This document shows, piece by piece, positions 1-8,742 of a stretch of DNA of 64,000 nucleotides (position 1 is its first letter; each line of letters starts with the position of its first letter). This stretch comes from JBBQZU01 sp041749535. GTDB taxonomy: Bacteria; Bacteroidota; Bacteroidia; Flavobacteriales_D; Cryomorphaceae. The stretch is taken from assembly GCA_041749535.1 (NCBI GenBank), contig JBGTBE010000099.1:1-64000 (forward strand), in the 5' to 3' direction. The notes under the pieces were generated by a model, which made no database searches, was not told the DNA's origin, and saw only the letters and a list, made by a program, of their open reading frames with translations. The translations under genes and the position numbers were made by a program.

Positions 1-332
1 GAGATCAAAAATCTTTCAACTCAAACAGTCCTCTTTTAAAGGAAGGGGGATTATTTTTAAAAAGGCTGTATTTTGGAGCGGAAACCCGCGTCAAACGGGA
101 ATATTGATTTTAAGAATTAAACGTCTTGGACAGGTGTGGAAATTAATAAATATAGATTTTTAAAAGCGCTATGAATCAGTCGTTTCGAGACTATGACTGA
201 GTAGACGAAGGAAGGGCCGGGCCGTTAGGTCCGGCCTTTTCAATCTCCGCAAAATAGGCATCTGTAATTCAGATATTACTATGTATGAATGTAACACATT
301 AAGGAAGGGAATAAACAAAAATTGCGTTCAAT
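1..332. other. Leading non-coding stretch
   Basis: I see no credible gene in the first 332 bases. The segment is A/T-rich with only short open frames (for example a nine-codon frame from 170). It ends in a GC hairpin with a short T-run at 215-240, so it is probably the tail of a transcript whose gene lies left of the window. The following ATG at 333 is preceded by an A-rich leader. Confidence 0.5.
213..240 (+). terminator. Intrinsic terminator
   Basis: GGCCGG at 215-220 pairs with CCGGCC at 231-236 and is followed by TTTT. It would end transcription entering from the left, ahead of the small membrane protein gene at 333. Confidence 0.6.
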
Positions 333-632
333 ATGAAAAGAAGATGGATCATACCCATACTTGCATTTCTAAGTTTTGTGGTGGGAATTGCTGCGTTGTT
401 TATTCCGTTTCTGCCATTCGGTTGGCTGTTTTGCTTTGTGACCATTCTTCTGCTCCTACCCTACTTCAAAGTATTTAAGACAGTAGTTCGGTGGCTCGCA
501 AAGCACGATAAAACCGGCATCATTCCTAAAGCATGTCAGATAACCGCAAACCTGTATCGCTGGGCGAAGCTAGAACAATATGCCCGCGAGATAGAGCGGT
601 TAAAAGATACATGTGCTAGGCCCGAATATTGA
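333..632 (+). CDS. Small membrane protein, unknown function
   Basis: This encodes 99 residues. Residues 5-25 and about 28-46 are strongly hydrophobic and look like a two-helix hairpin in the inner membrane, with a Pro/Phe-rich turn (PFLPFGW) between them. The C-terminal half is soluble, basic and probably helical. The shape recalls the YbaN/DUF454 group of small membrane proteins, but I cannot confirm that membership. The gene stands alone: a terminator lies upstream and the next gene is convergent. The start is the first ATG after an A-rich stretch, with no Shine-Dalgarno site, as is normal in Bacteroidota. Confidence 0.6.
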   Translation: MKRRWIIPILAFLSFVVGIAALFIPFLPFGWLFCFVTILLLLPYFKVFKTVVRWLAKHDKTGIIPKACQITANLYRWAKLEQYAREIERLKDTCARPEY

Positions 633-725
633 GATTGCCTGCCATAATTCGTTGCTTCCAAACTGTTGACAAACCTTTATCGAGGTATGCTGATATTAAA
701 TAATGCAGACTGAGAATAAATAATA

Positions 726-768
726 AAGCAACTTGCTTTGATGCTATTGCATCAAAGCCAAGCTGCTT
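726..768 (-). terminator. Long hairpin, likely terminator of the gene at 817-1029
   Basis: CTTTGATGC (736-744) pairs with GCATCAAAG (749-757) around a TATT loop, and the stem extends outward through imperfect pairing of 726-735 with 759-768. On the minus strand it is followed by a T-rich run (TTTATTATTTATT), so it most likely ends the minus-strand gene. It could also act on readthrough from 632. Confidence 0.55.
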
Positions 769-816
769 CAGTAATAACGACTGCTATATTATACTTGGAA
801 GTTGAGCACTTGATCG

Positions 817-1029
817 CTAAAGGGAATGTATGCCTCTTTCTGCAATCAATTCTACATGTCCGTCTGAAAATTCAATCAGGTAGACAGGGTTCTCTGCTGT
901 CGCTTCAGCTTCCAGCTTTTTTCCATTGGTTTCCAACACAGTATTCTGAATGAATCTGTCCCGAATTAACCCTGTGCGAATTCCGTTGGTTTTTGGAACG
1001 CAAATCTTTTCATTTTTTTCGAAGTTCAT
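817..1029 (-). CDS. Small conserved hypothetical protein
   Basis: Using the internal ATG at 1029, this is a 70-residue soluble protein. I prefer that start over 1095 because it follows an A-rich leader (AGAAACTTAAACACT), while the 22 extra residues are Cys/Arg-rich and look like translated leader. The C-terminal part (VYLIEFSDGHVELIAERG) reads as a small beta-rich fold like the Tudor/SH3-type domains of short stress-associated proteins, but I do not recognise a named family. It sits among stress-type genes (PRC-barrel, DUF892, BON), which is weak context only. Confidence 0.5.
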   Translation of the reverse strand: MNFEKNEKICVPKTNGIRTGLIRDRFIQNTVLETNGKKLEAEATAENPVYLIEFSDGHVELIAERGIHSL

Positions 1030-1332
1030 AGTGTTTAAGTTTCTTCTGCAAGGCCAACAATTGTTCCGTTCCAATAAAGTTGAGAGCGTGCTCATGATTC
1101 TATAGTTGTTTCAGGCGATTGTGGTTCTAGAATCAAAGTATCCAACCTGCAATCCATGTGGTTTAAAATCCCCAACAATGCATGTAAAATCCACAATCCA
1201 CAGAAATTGATACTGGAAAAAGACCTCGTAATTACGCTGACTAAATACTGATATACTGCTACTTATAGATCACCCAACGGAATGGGTAAGATTCTTGACT
1301 TCTATTATTGCGAACTTAAAAACTACAATACT

Positions 1333-1689
1333 ATGACACCGCGAATCTTATCAGCATCATCCATCACCGGCACCAATGTGAAAAACTCAATGGGCCAGGA
1401 CATTGGAGAAATAAAAGACATTATGATCGACTGGAGCAACGGCACCATTTCATACGCCGTTCTTTCATTTGGGGGCTTCTTGGGAATGGGCGATAAATAT
1501 TTCGCTGTTCCGATGGAAGCATTTGATTTTGACGCAACAGACAGCGACGATTACGTAGTGCTGGATGTAAGTAAAGAGCAACTTGAAGATGCCCCCGGCT
1601 TTGACAAGGACAACTGGCCATCGCATGCCGATGTAGCATTTACCAACAGAATTTACTCCCATTATGGAGTAGAGCGTCGCTTTATGTAA
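1333..1689 (+). CDS. PRC-barrel domain protein
   Basis: This encodes 118 residues from the ATG at 1333. Residues 5-85 match the PRC-barrel pattern: a beta-rich segment with NSMGQDIGEIKDIMID, then SYAVLSFGGFLGMGDKYFAVP. PRC-barrels bind RNA or electron-transfer partners in some proteins, and free-standing ones are common in bacterial stress clusters. The acidic tail ends in a short aromatic/basic stretch. An alternative start at 1282 adds 17 residues that do not look like the family. A hairpin terminator follows at 1727-1751. Confidence 0.8.
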   Translation: MTPRILSASSITGTNVKNSMGQDIGEIKDIMIDWSNGTISYAVLSFGGFLGMGDKYFAVPMEAFDFDATDSDDYVVLDVSKEQLEDAPGFDKDNWPSHADVAFTNRIYSHYGVERRFM

Positions 1690-1726
1690 TGATCGAGTGC
1701 CCTTTGATTGGTAGGGTATTCACAGG

Positions 1727-1751
1727 CCGGCCTCCTTGGTGAGGCCGGTTT
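1727..1751 (+). terminator. Intrinsic terminator after the PRC-barrel gene
   Basis: CCGGCCTC (1727-1734) pairs perfectly with GAGGCCGG (1741-1748) and is followed by TTT. Confidence 0.65.
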
Positions 1752-1851
1752 CACCCAAGGACTTAATCCACACAAGCGCAAATCATCAATGCTATGGTTT
1801 CCCGATAATAATTCTTTTCCAACTAAACTTTAAAAACTTAAAAACAGAACA

Positions 1852-2682
1852 ATGAGACAATTTAAAATTTTAAGCATACTAGCGCTATCAGCCTTGGTAT
1901 TCACATCATGCAACGAAGACGATTCGGATGATGGACAGGTTGTAGGACCAGACCTGGATGTAGTAGAAACCACATCAGGATCTGTTGGCGGGTCAATCGT
2001 TATTGAACAAGGTCAGTCGCTTACCTTTATTTGGGATGCCCGTAAAGGAGCATTGGATCTACAGACTTTCTCTGTAAGCGTGGCAGGTGTGAATGCCGTT
2101 TCTCCTCTCCCTGAGAGCGAGAGTGGCCAAACTTTTCCGTATACAATTGATAACGCAGAAGATGAATTGTACGTGGATACACTTGTATTCAATTCTGCTG
2201 GATTAAATGTAGGTATGACGACCTACACCTTTACAGTAAATGACACCCAAAACAATCAAGTATCGGTTAGTTACGATGTATTGGTGGAATCTTCGGGCAA
2301 TATTCTTTCAGCACCACAGGATTTTACCTGGGTACGCGTAGGTGGTGCCCCAGCTACCGGTCTTGGACAGTTTGGTCTGGAATGGACGGAGAACTCTGCA
2401 ACAAGTGCGATTGTTGCACAGGATGAAGCCACCACCATGGTAATGCTGGACAGTGATGACTGGACCAATATCACCACTGTGGAGCAGTTGAATGAAGCCA
2501 TTGCTGCATCGACTGCGATTACTGAATACACGGGTATATCAGTAACCACAAGCGGAACTTATTCAGATTACCTCGGTGTGGTTTACAACGGCAATCCATA
2601 TATCATTGCTATAGATGAAGGGACTGTTGTAACTGGATCTCTAGGTACCACTGTAACGGTAGAAGGCCGGTATAAAAATTAG
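1852..2682 (+). CDS. Exported lipoprotein, unknown function
   Basis: This encodes 276 residues. A signal peptide ends in a lipobox (VFTSC at about residues 16-20) followed by an acidic stretch (NEDDSDD), the arrangement associated with surface export of Bacteroidota lipoproteins. The rest is Ser/Thr/Val-rich and predicted all-beta. Residues 25-140 read as an Ig-like or cadherin-like module (SVSVAGVNAV, TYTFTVND) and a second beta domain follows from about 150. I recognise no enzyme motif. The leader at 1830-1851 carries the TTAAAAACTT-type A-rich motif seen before several genes here. A strong terminator follows. Confidence 0.7.
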   Translation: MRQFKILSILALSALVFTSCNEDDSDDGQVVGPDLDVVETTSGSVGGSIVIEQGQSLTFIWDARKGALDLQTFSVSVAGVNAVSPLPESESGQTFPYTIDNAEDELYVDTLVFNSAGLNVGMTTYTFTVNDTQNNQVSVSYDVLVESSGNILSAPQDFTWVRVGGAPATGLGQFGLEWTENSATSAIVAQDEATTMVMLDSDDWTNITTVEQLNEAIAASTAITEYTGISVTTSGTYSDYLGVVYNGNPYIIAIDEGTVVTGSLGTTVTVEGRYKN

Positions 2683-2698
2683 TACTGTTGTTCTATTG

Positions 2699-2736
2699 AA
2701 AATAAGCGCTGGGCCTTAAGGTTCAGCGCTTATTTT
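2699..2736 (+). terminator. Terminator after the lipoprotein gene
   Basis: The 13-base arms AAAATAAGCGCTG (2699-2711) and CAGCGCTTATTTT (2724-2736) are perfect complements. The stem supplies its own U-tract, and it is symmetrical enough to work in both directions, facing the convergent response-regulator gene. Confidence 0.8.
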
Positions 2737-2783
2737 GTGACCAGCTGGTTGAATGAATGCGAATAGAGATGGTGGGCATACAG

Positions 2784-3155
2784 TTAGATACTTCCGATGG
2801 CTTTCTCGAGAAGGGCAATCATTGCCTTCATTTCAAAAGGTTTGGATATAAAATAATCTGACCCTGCAATCTCACAGTCAAGGGATGCCCCCGGGTGGGC
2901 AGACATCATAATTATTTTAATGGTGTTGAAGTCACTGTCAGCTTTTAGCCTGGCACATAAATCACGTCCATCTACATTGGCAAGCAACATATCCATAAGC
3001 AAAACTTTAGGCTGATACTCTTCTAAAGTATCGAGTAGTTTATGCGGCTGAATGAGGGTTGCAACTTTATACTGCTTCATTTGAAGCATGGTTTTGATCA
3101 TCGTAGCAATGTCCTCATTGTCGTCAAGTACAAGTACATCTATCGCAGTCTTCAT
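2784..3155 (-). CDS. Single-domain response regulator
   Basis: The protein is 123 residues, a lone CheY-like receiver domain with no output domain. It has the acidic pair in VLVLDDNED near the N-terminus, the phospho-acceptor Asp in LLMDMLLANVDG, and the conserved Lys in FISKPFE. The start at 3155 overlaps the kinase stop by ATGA, so translation is coupled; the longer frame to 3233 would run inside the kinase. It is presumably phosphorylated by the kinase encoded just upstream, and its downstream partner is not visible here. Confidence 0.88.
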   Translation of the reverse strand: MKTAIDVLVLDDNEDIATMIKTMLQMKQYKVATLIQPHKLLDTLEEYQPKVLLMDMLLANVDGRDLCARLKADSDFNTIKIIMMSAHPGASLDCEIAGSDYFISKPFEMKAMIALLEKAIGSI

Positions 3156-5116
3156 TTTCCTAATGTAAAACTTGATGATACTGGCAAGCAAAAATAGAAA
3201 GTAGATCCTTTGCCCAATTCGCTTTCCAGCCAAATTTTTCCGTTGTGTTGTTTTACAATTTCAGCGGCGATGTTGAGTCCGATACCAAAACCGGGGAAGG
3301 TTTTCTCACTTTTTCCTTCAACCCGGTAGAATCTTTCGAAAATATGCTTTTGGTCTTCTGCACTAATACCTATACCATCATCCTTGACGGAAAAGATGAG
3401 CTGACCCTCATCAATCCAGCTGCTTACCCTTATTGCTGCAGGGCTGTGAGAATACTTTACTGCGTTCGTGATGAAATTAATAACAACTTGGGAAATTCTA
3501 CACTCATCTGCAAAAATTTTCAAGGTTTCTACCCTACCGAGTTCAATACTTGCATCAGGATAACTGTGGCTCATGCTGCATACCACCTCGGTAAGCATCT
3601 TGCGCACATCAAATTCTGTGCACTCCAAGCCAAGGCTACCCATGCGAATTTTGGAGAGATCGAGCAAGTCAGAGATCAGCTTCGTAAGTGTGGCCACCTG
3701 CTTATCAATGGTTTTCAGTGACATATTTAATAAATCATCACTTCCATTCATATAAGTTTCCCGGAGTATTTGCACATACCCTTTCACAGTAGTAAGTGGT
3801 GTATTGAGTTCATGACTGGCCATGCTAATGAAGAAATCCTTGTGGGCTTCCTTATCTTTAATAGACTGAATATCGGTACTTGACCCCACCCATCGCTGCA
3901 CATTGCCTTCATCATCGAACTGGGGGGTGGCCCTGCTTAAATGCCACCTGTAGACACCCTCTTTAGATTTAAATCTATGTTCGAACAAAAAATCTTTCAT
4001 GTTCAGCAGGGAGTTATTCCACAGCTTCATGTTGGCCTCCACATCATCCGGATGCACGATCGAAATGCCCTTCCTTAATTTGACATCGGCTTCTGAGAGG
4101 CCGGTGTATTCGAGCATGGACTTGTTCCAATATATAGAAGCGCCTTGTGCGTCAGCAATCCACACAAACTCTGGAAGAGAATCTGCGAGAAGCCGGAACC
4201 GTTTTTCGCTTTCAATCAACTTCCTTTGTTCAAGTTTCTCAGCTGTGATATCTTCAATGGCAGCAATAACACGTGGAGAGCGGTCGCCCAAAGCCGGTAG
4301 TTTCAGTCCTTTGAGTCGCATTTCTTTCCTCGCTTTTTCGGTTCCTTCGGGCGTTTCGAAGTCGATCTCAAATCGCGCACCTTCCTGTCCTTTGGAGCAA
4401 TCATTAATCGCTGCCGCAACCAATGCTGCTTTGGGTTTTGCCAACTTCTCCAGCCATGCTTCCAACGTGAGAATGGGCGCTCCATCTCCACCAAACCAAG
4501 AATTGAATAACTCATTTGCCAGGATGGAATCATCCTTCATGAAATACTCGAAAGTAGCAAGTTCAGCAGCTTCAAGTGCAAATGACAGACGTTCATTTGA
4601 TTGGGCCAATGCGAGTTCCATCCTTTTCTTTGCTGTAACGTCTTTCGCGATTAGCAACATACCAGCGGGCTTACCCGATTCTATACGAATGGGGCTAAAT
4701 GCAAGATTGTAGTAATTTGAATCGCCTGATGTATGCGGAGCTACTTCGAATTTGAAGTCGTGAACCATCATAGAACCGCCGGTCATGACCGCATCGAAGG
4801 TGGGCTGTACGTTTTCCCAGTCGGAACCAAAAATTTCCTGGGAGGTTTTGCCCAATGAAGATGGATGCCGGTTCCCTAAGATAGATAAACAGGCATCGTT
4901 ATATAGGTGGGTATGCTCAGGTCCCCAAGCGATATACATCGCAATAGGATTGTCTAAAATCATCTGTACCATAGATTTCAGATTGGGGTGCCAGGACTCT
5001 ATGCTTCCCAAAGCGGTAGTTTCCCATGGATATTCCAGAATGGCTCTTGCCATAAAACCTTTATCCACATCAAGGAAGGAAAATGAATCCAATACTGATG
5101 CTCTCTTTCCGCTCAT
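3152..5116 (-). CDS. Three-PAS sensor histidine kinase
   Basis: This encodes 654 residues with no clear membrane segment, so it is a cytoplasmic sensor kinase. By eye there are three PAS/PAC units at about residues 30-165, 170-295 and 300-420. They are followed by a HisKA domain with the phospho-acceptor His in SMASHELNTPL (about residue 432) and a HATPase domain with the N-box (NFITNAVKYS), G1 (VKDDGIGIS) and G2 (GFGIGLNIAAEIV) motifs. The stop overlaps the response-regulator start by four bases. The ligand is unknown, and the first PAS unit resembles the one found in many Bacteroidota stress or light-type kinases. Confidence 0.9.
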   Translation of the reverse strand: MSGKRASVLDSFSFLDVDKGFMARAILEYPWETTALGSIESWHPNLKSMVQMILDNPIAMYIAWGPEHTHLYNDACLSILGNRHPSSLGKTSQEIFGSDWENVQPTFDAVMTGGSMMVHDFKFEVAPHTSGDSNYYNLAFSPIRIESGKPAGMLLIAKDVTAKKRMELALAQSNERLSFALEAAELATFEYFMKDDSILANELFNSWFGGDGAPILTLEAWLEKLAKPKAALVAAAINDCSKGQEGARFEIDFETPEGTEKARKEMRLKGLKLPALGDRSPRVIAAIEDITAEKLEQRKLIESEKRFRLLADSLPEFVWIADAQGASIYWNKSMLEYTGLSEADVKLRKGISIVHPDDVEANMKLWNNSLLNMKDFLFEHRFKSKEGVYRWHLSRATPQFDDEGNVQRWVGSSTDIQSIKDKEAHKDFFISMASHELNTPLTTVKGYVQILRETYMNGSDDLLNMSLKTIDKQVATLTKLISDLLDLSKIRMGSLGLECTEFDVRKMLTEVVCSMSHSYPDASIELGRVETLKIFADECRISQVVINFITNAVKYSHSPAAIRVSSWIDEGQLIFSVKDDGIGISAEDQKHIFERFYRVEGKSEKTFPGFGIGLNIAAEIVKQHNGKIWLESELGKGSTFYFCLPVSSSFTLGK

Positions 5117-5549
5117 ACAATTATTAGTTCCCGGGTTAGTCTCTAAAATCCAAGAATCGAATTATCGTCAATCACTGTTCTTGCCAAAAATCACGTGAAA
5201 TTAATAATTCTCAGAGTTCCGAAATATTTTTTTAGACAAATAATAGAATGTTGAGACTGATGCAGGGTATCCCATGCAAAAGGAAATTTTGTACGGTATT
5301 AAAAAGATGGAATCGCTTAACACTTGAAATGTCAAAACACAAACATCACCACGCTAAAGATGATTCATTCCAATAAGAACTGAGAAAATTTCTCCAGCAT
5401 GTAACTCACCGTATAAGAACCACTTCATCCAGTGGCCAACTTCTTAACAACATTCCTGTCTCGGATTTACAGGCTACAATTGAGCATGAAGGATAAGGAA
5501 ATACAGGTAGGGAAAGATATATTATTGTAAATGTAAATCTAAAATAATA
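5117..5549. other. Intergenic region upstream of the histidine kinase
   Basis: About 430 bases without a credible gene. It must hold the leftward promoter of the kinase operon, though no TAnnTTTG box is clear near 5120-5160. A terminator for the DUF892 gene lies at its right edge. Confidence 0.5.
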
Positions 5550-5585
5550 ATAAGGGTCGCAGGCAGGTGTAGCTGCCCGCGACCC
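5550..5585 (-). terminator. Terminator of the DUF892 gene
   Basis: GGGTCGC and GGCAG (5554-5566) pair with CTGCC and GCGACCC (5573-5585). Read on the minus strand the stem is followed by TTATTATTATTTT. It lies nine bases past the stop of the gene at 5595. Confidence 0.8.
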
Positions 5586-5594
5586 AAAGTTTCT

Positions 5595-6134
5595 CTACGC
5601 TTTGGCAGACTGGTTTACCTTATTGGTGGCGAGCTCAGATAGTTTTCTATCGGCTGCCTTTTCTTCTTCCAGGGTTTCCTTCAACAGCTTCACCGCTTCT
5701 GTGAGTTTAAGCGTTTTGGCCCAGGAAACCAATGTGCCATAAGTGGCTATTTCGTAATGCTCCACCTTCTGGCAAGCGGCAATAATTCCAGCATCGCGCA
5801 CATCTCCAATTTCAGTTTCTTTCAGAATGCTCTCGCCTTCTTTGAGAATTCCTTCCATTGCGTCGCATTTCTTCGCCTTGGGCTCTTCGCCGATGCTTTC
5901 AAAAATTTCTTCAAGACGGACCATTTGTTCTTCTGTTTCGCTTAAATGCTCATCCAGTGTATCACCTAGTTCATCTGATTCAACATTGACGCTCATCTTA
6001 GGCAATGCCTTGGTCAATGCTTTCTCAGCCCAGTATATGTCCTGAAGGCTGTCAATAAAAAGTTCTTTGAGGTCCTTGGCAGCTCCTTTTTCAGCGCTTA
6101 CTTTTTTGCTCGTTTCTTTATCTGCGGTTTTCAT
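5595..6134 (-). CDS. YciE/YciF ferroxidase-like family protein (DUF892)
   Basis: This encodes 179 residues from the ATG at 6134. A Lys-rich N-terminal tail (about 20 residues) precedes a ferritin-like four-helix bundle. Recognisable family signatures are LFIDSLQDIYWAEKAL, the mid-protein LDEHLSETEEQMVRLEEIFE and VEHYEIATYGTLVSWAK. Glu/His residues in these helices are the expected metal ligands. Family members are induced by osmotic and oxidative stress; the exact reaction is unsettled. The farther ATG at 6164 adds ten non-conserved residues. The gene is monocistronic, with its own terminator. Confidence 0.85.
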   Translation of the reverse strand: MKTADKETSKKVSAEKGAAKDLKELFIDSLQDIYWAEKALTKALPKMSVNVESDELGDTLDEHLSETEEQMVRLEEIFESIGEEPKAKKCDAMEGILKEGESILKETEIGDVRDAGIIAACQKVEHYEIATYGTLVSWAKTLKLTEAVKLLKETLEEEKAADRKLSELATNKVNQSAKA

Positions 6135-6565
6135 GTGTAAAGGTTTTAAACGGTTCATGAGCATTCATTCAAATCCGGTACCTTTAATATTCTCCTTGTA
6201 TCCTTCTGCAATTCATACATATATGGGACTGATACCTTGACACACATGTGAATTTATTACCCATATGTGTTGAATTTTAGGTCAGTATCTGTTCTCAGTG
6301 AAAAAGAAACGAGCTACCCTACAATACATGCAGTTCTTCTGAATAAAGTAGGACTTGCCGGTCAATTTCTCTTAAATACCGACGCACATCGGTAATGCAG
6401 TACTAATTAAACATGCAGTAATGGTGAAGGTGATTACAAAAGGTCGATTGCGAGTTGTTATGTTCAGTTTAGCTCGCAGAAAACGCTGCAATTGCCTTGC
6501 AAATGTGCCTGGCCGTAATGGAATGGTATTTGGGAATTCCAGATAAACCTTAAAAACTTATTCCT
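6135..6565. other. Divergent intergenic region between the DUF892 and copper-protein genes
   Basis: About 430 bases with no credible gene. It holds the divergent promoters of two stress-type genes. An imperfect inverted repeat at about 6242-6271 (ACACATGTG against CATATGTGT, spaced by 11) could be an operator, but nothing else supports that. The A-rich leader CTTAAAAACTTATTCCT ends just before the ATG at 6566. Confidence 0.45.
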
Positions 6566-6889
6566 ATGAAAGTGAATACACAGCTTATGCAAACCATTGC
6601 GGATTGTATAGCAGCCTGCAATCACTGTGCAGATGCTTGTCTGAATGATGACAATCCAAAAGCCATGGCCAATTGCATTCGCACAGACTTAGATTGTGCA
6701 GCAATCTGCGGAGCCGCTTTTAATATTTTAGCACGCGATTCGCGCGGTACCGAAACGCTACTTCAACTTTGCGTAGAGTACTGTGAACGTTGCGCCGTAG
6801 AATGCGAAATGCACGAGACTGATCACTGTCAAAAATGTGCCCAGGCATGCCGACGCTGCATGGAAGCTTGTATGGCAGAGGTAGAATAA
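6566..6889 (+). CDS. Cys-rich four-helix bundle copper-binding protein (DUF326/Csp-like)
   Basis: This encodes 107 residues with about 19 Cys, many spaced CxxxC or CxxC (DCIAACNHCADAC, CVEYCERCAVEC, CQKCAQACRRC). The pattern fits the DUF326/copper storage protein family, in which Cys residues line the inside of a four-helix bundle and hold Cu(I). There is no signal peptide, so a cytosolic form is expected. A role in copper buffering is inferred from the family. The gene is isolated, with a strong terminator at 6924-6955. Confidence 0.85.
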   Translation: MKVNTQLMQTIADCIAACNHCADACLNDDNPKAMANCIRTDLDCAAICGAAFNILARDSRGTETLLQLCVEYCERCAVECEMHETDHCQKCAQACRRCMEACMAEVE

Positions 6890-6923
6890 ATCGATATAAT
6901 CAAGAAGTTCGGTGTAAAAAAAA

Positions 6924-6955
6924 CAAGGGCCTCCTGCATAAGCAGGAGGCCCTTG
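6924..6955. terminator. Bidirectional terminator
   Basis: The 14-base arms CAAGGGCCTCCTGC (6924-6937) and GCAGGAGGCCCTTG (6942-6955) are perfect complements. An A-run lies on the left (T-run on the minus strand) and TTGCTTT on the right, so it serves both convergent genes. Confidence 0.9.
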
Positions 6956-6976
6956 TTGCTTTAGGAACCATTGTCC

Positions 6977-8035
6977 TTAGACCATTGGAGATTTTGATTT
7001 GCCCCCGTTATTGCTGCTGTTAGCAGTGGAGGATTTTTGCTTCTCAGAAGAGTCATTGTCACGCGAGATTGCACTTGACTGAGATGATGAAGATTTACCA
7101 GTTGTTGAACTTGAATCTTTGGATTGTGATTTCACGTGAATGTGATTCTCAACATTTTTAACTCCCGATACAGATTCAGCCAGATCTTCAGATGCCCGTT
7201 TGGCCCATTTACTGTCTACCATTCCCTTTAAAACAACGGTTCCACTGGATACTGAAATTTCAATATCACTGGGGTCAAGAGAAGAATGGTCTGCGAAAGC
7301 ATCATTCAAATCGTCTTTGATTCTTGAGTCTGATCTTTCATAGCCCTTTGGCCCTTTGCCTCTGAAACTTTGTTGTGACTGTCTGCCAACTCCATAGTTG
7401 CGTTCTTCGCTGCCATAAAAGTTGCCAGTAGTTGACTGCATTCCGGAACGATCGTATTCTGTTGGCCCATTCATTCTTCCCATCACAGTTCCACGTGGAT
7501 TTGAGCGTGGATCGTCATTGTAGTAATCACGGTCTCTTCCTATATTGCCGTAATTGGTTCTGGTACTTCCGTAATCTTGATTTCGGGAACCATACCTGTT
7601 CGAACGATAATCTCTGTCAATTTGGTCTCTTTCAAAACCATAATCCTGACCATAGGTATCTTCCTGACGAAATTGATTGTCGGAAAACCTGCGCTGATAA
7701 TTGCTGTCGTATTGATCGAAATCACGGTCATTTTTGAACTGACGTGCTGATTGGGGATTTATATCCCTGAAGTTGCGCTCATTTTCGAAGTTTCGATCGG
7801 GGTATCCACCTTCATTTCGAAAATTGGCATTGCGGTCGTTGAACTCAGAATAATCCCGATGGTCATCGTAGTTGCGATAACCACGGTCATTTTCATATCG
7901 GTTCGATTGATTGCGATATACATGCTCGTCATCTCTTTGATTACCGAAACTTTCGCGTCTGCGGTTTCTGTTGAGGCCATAATCTCGGTCCTCTTCTCTG
8001 CGGTTGTCTCTCCAACCTGGATAATTAGTTCTCAT
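6977..8035 (-). CDS. BON-domain protein with a long Arg/Asp/Tyr/Asn-rich N-terminus
   Basis: This encodes 352 residues. Residues 1 to about 215 are low complexity, dominated by R, D, N, Y, F and G (repeating units such as DRDYGL, RNFRDIN, YRSNRYGS) and probably disordered. A BON domain follows at about 230-300 (IKDDLNDAF, then GTVVLKGMVDSKWAKRASEDLAESVSG cut short here). The tail is Ser/Lys-rich. BON domains bind phospholipid or periplasmic partners in OsmY-like proteins. No signal peptide is evident, so this one may stay in the cytoplasm. The N-terminus looks like a phase-separating or nucleic-acid-binding segment (inference). Confidence 0.75.
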   Translation of the reverse strand: MRTNYPGWRDNRREEDRDYGLNRNRRRESFGNQRDDEHVYRNQSNRYENDRGYRNYDDHRDYSEFNDRNANFRNEGGYPDRNFENERNFRDINPQSARQFKNDRDFDQYDSNYQRRFSDNQFRQEDTYGQDYGFERDQIDRDYRSNRYGSRNQDYGSTRTNYGNIGRDRDYYNDDPRSNPRGTVMGRMNGPTEYDRSGMQSTTGNFYGSEERNYGVGRQSQQSFRGKGPKGYERSDSRIKDDLNDAFADHSSLDPSDIEISVSSGTVVLKGMVDSKWAKRASEDLAESVSGVKNVENHIHVKSQSKDSSSTTGKSSSSQSSAISRDNDSSEKQKSSTANSSNNGGKSKSPMV

Positions 8036-8348
8036 TGTAGTTAGTATTAAAGGTTCGATAATAATGAAGCATAGAATATGCCATCACCTATGCAACTGAA
8101 TGTCAATTGTATTGAAATCAACCGTTGTGGTGATCTTTTCACAGTCAAGTGAATTTTCTCAACAGTTGTTGTGTTCCATTGTCTCTGGAATTCCCCATAG
8201 ACGAATGAAACGAATTGAGCAATACTCCGCAATTAGATGCGGTGGACAATGGGGTGTGCCAAGCCCCGCTTGCAGATTGTGTTAACCCCAGTGCGCCGAA
8301 ACTCAATGTGGGCCATTGTAGCGTAGCACGCGAAATGATTCTGCATTA
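8036..8348. other. Intergenic region, no gene seen
   Basis: About 310 bases between two minus-strand genes. Open frames on both strands are short and have no family-like composition. It should carry the promoter of the BON-domain gene; no clean TAnnTTTG box is visible. Confidence 0.4.
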
Positions 8349-8708
8349 CTATATTCGGTCCAAAATGGGCATGGTAAAATCGCTTTCAGCATCGCCGGTG
8401 TTCAACGTGTTTGCTGGTTCAAATAGCATTACTGAAACTTCTTCTTTCGCCACAGGCCTGTGTTCTACGCCTCTTGGTACAATCAAAAATTCATTCTCGC
8501 CTTCCGTCACGGTTCTATCCCTAAACTCTATCTCAAGGCTGCCTTTAATCACATAGAACAACTCATCTTCATGTGCGTGTTTGTGCCATACAAATTCCCC
8601 TTTGAGTTTTACAAGTTTTACGTGTTGCCCATTGAGCTCACCAACAATTTTTGGAGACCAATGTGCTGAAAACAAGGAGAGTTTTTGGTGAATATTTACG
8701 CTTTCCAT
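8349..8708 (-). CDS. Cupin-domain protein
   Basis: This encodes 119 residues, a single cupin barrel. Metal-ligand positions are visible in WHKHAHEDELFYVIKGSLEIE (first cupin motif with His, His and Glu) and in LIVPRGVEHRPVAKEE (second motif with a His). The small soluble size fits the Cupin_2 family, whose members range from isomerases to binding proteins; the substrate is unknown. It lies about 30 bases downstream of the broken M24 peptidase gene on the same strand, so the two may share a transcript. Confidence 0.85.
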   Translation of the reverse strand: MESVNIHQKLSLFSAHWSPKIVGELNGQHVKLVKLKGEFVWHKHAHEDELFYVIKGSLEIEFRDRTVTEGENEFLIVPRGVEHRPVAKEEVSVMLFEPANTLNTGDAESDFTMPILDRI

Positions 8709-8742
8709 ATATGCATATATTTAAATCATTACTGGCTATAAG

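Noticed and set aside
3999..4712. 237-codon plus-strand open frame
   Set aside because: Lies antisense to the histidine kinase PAS region; Ser/Ala/Phe-rich composition typical of a shadow frame.
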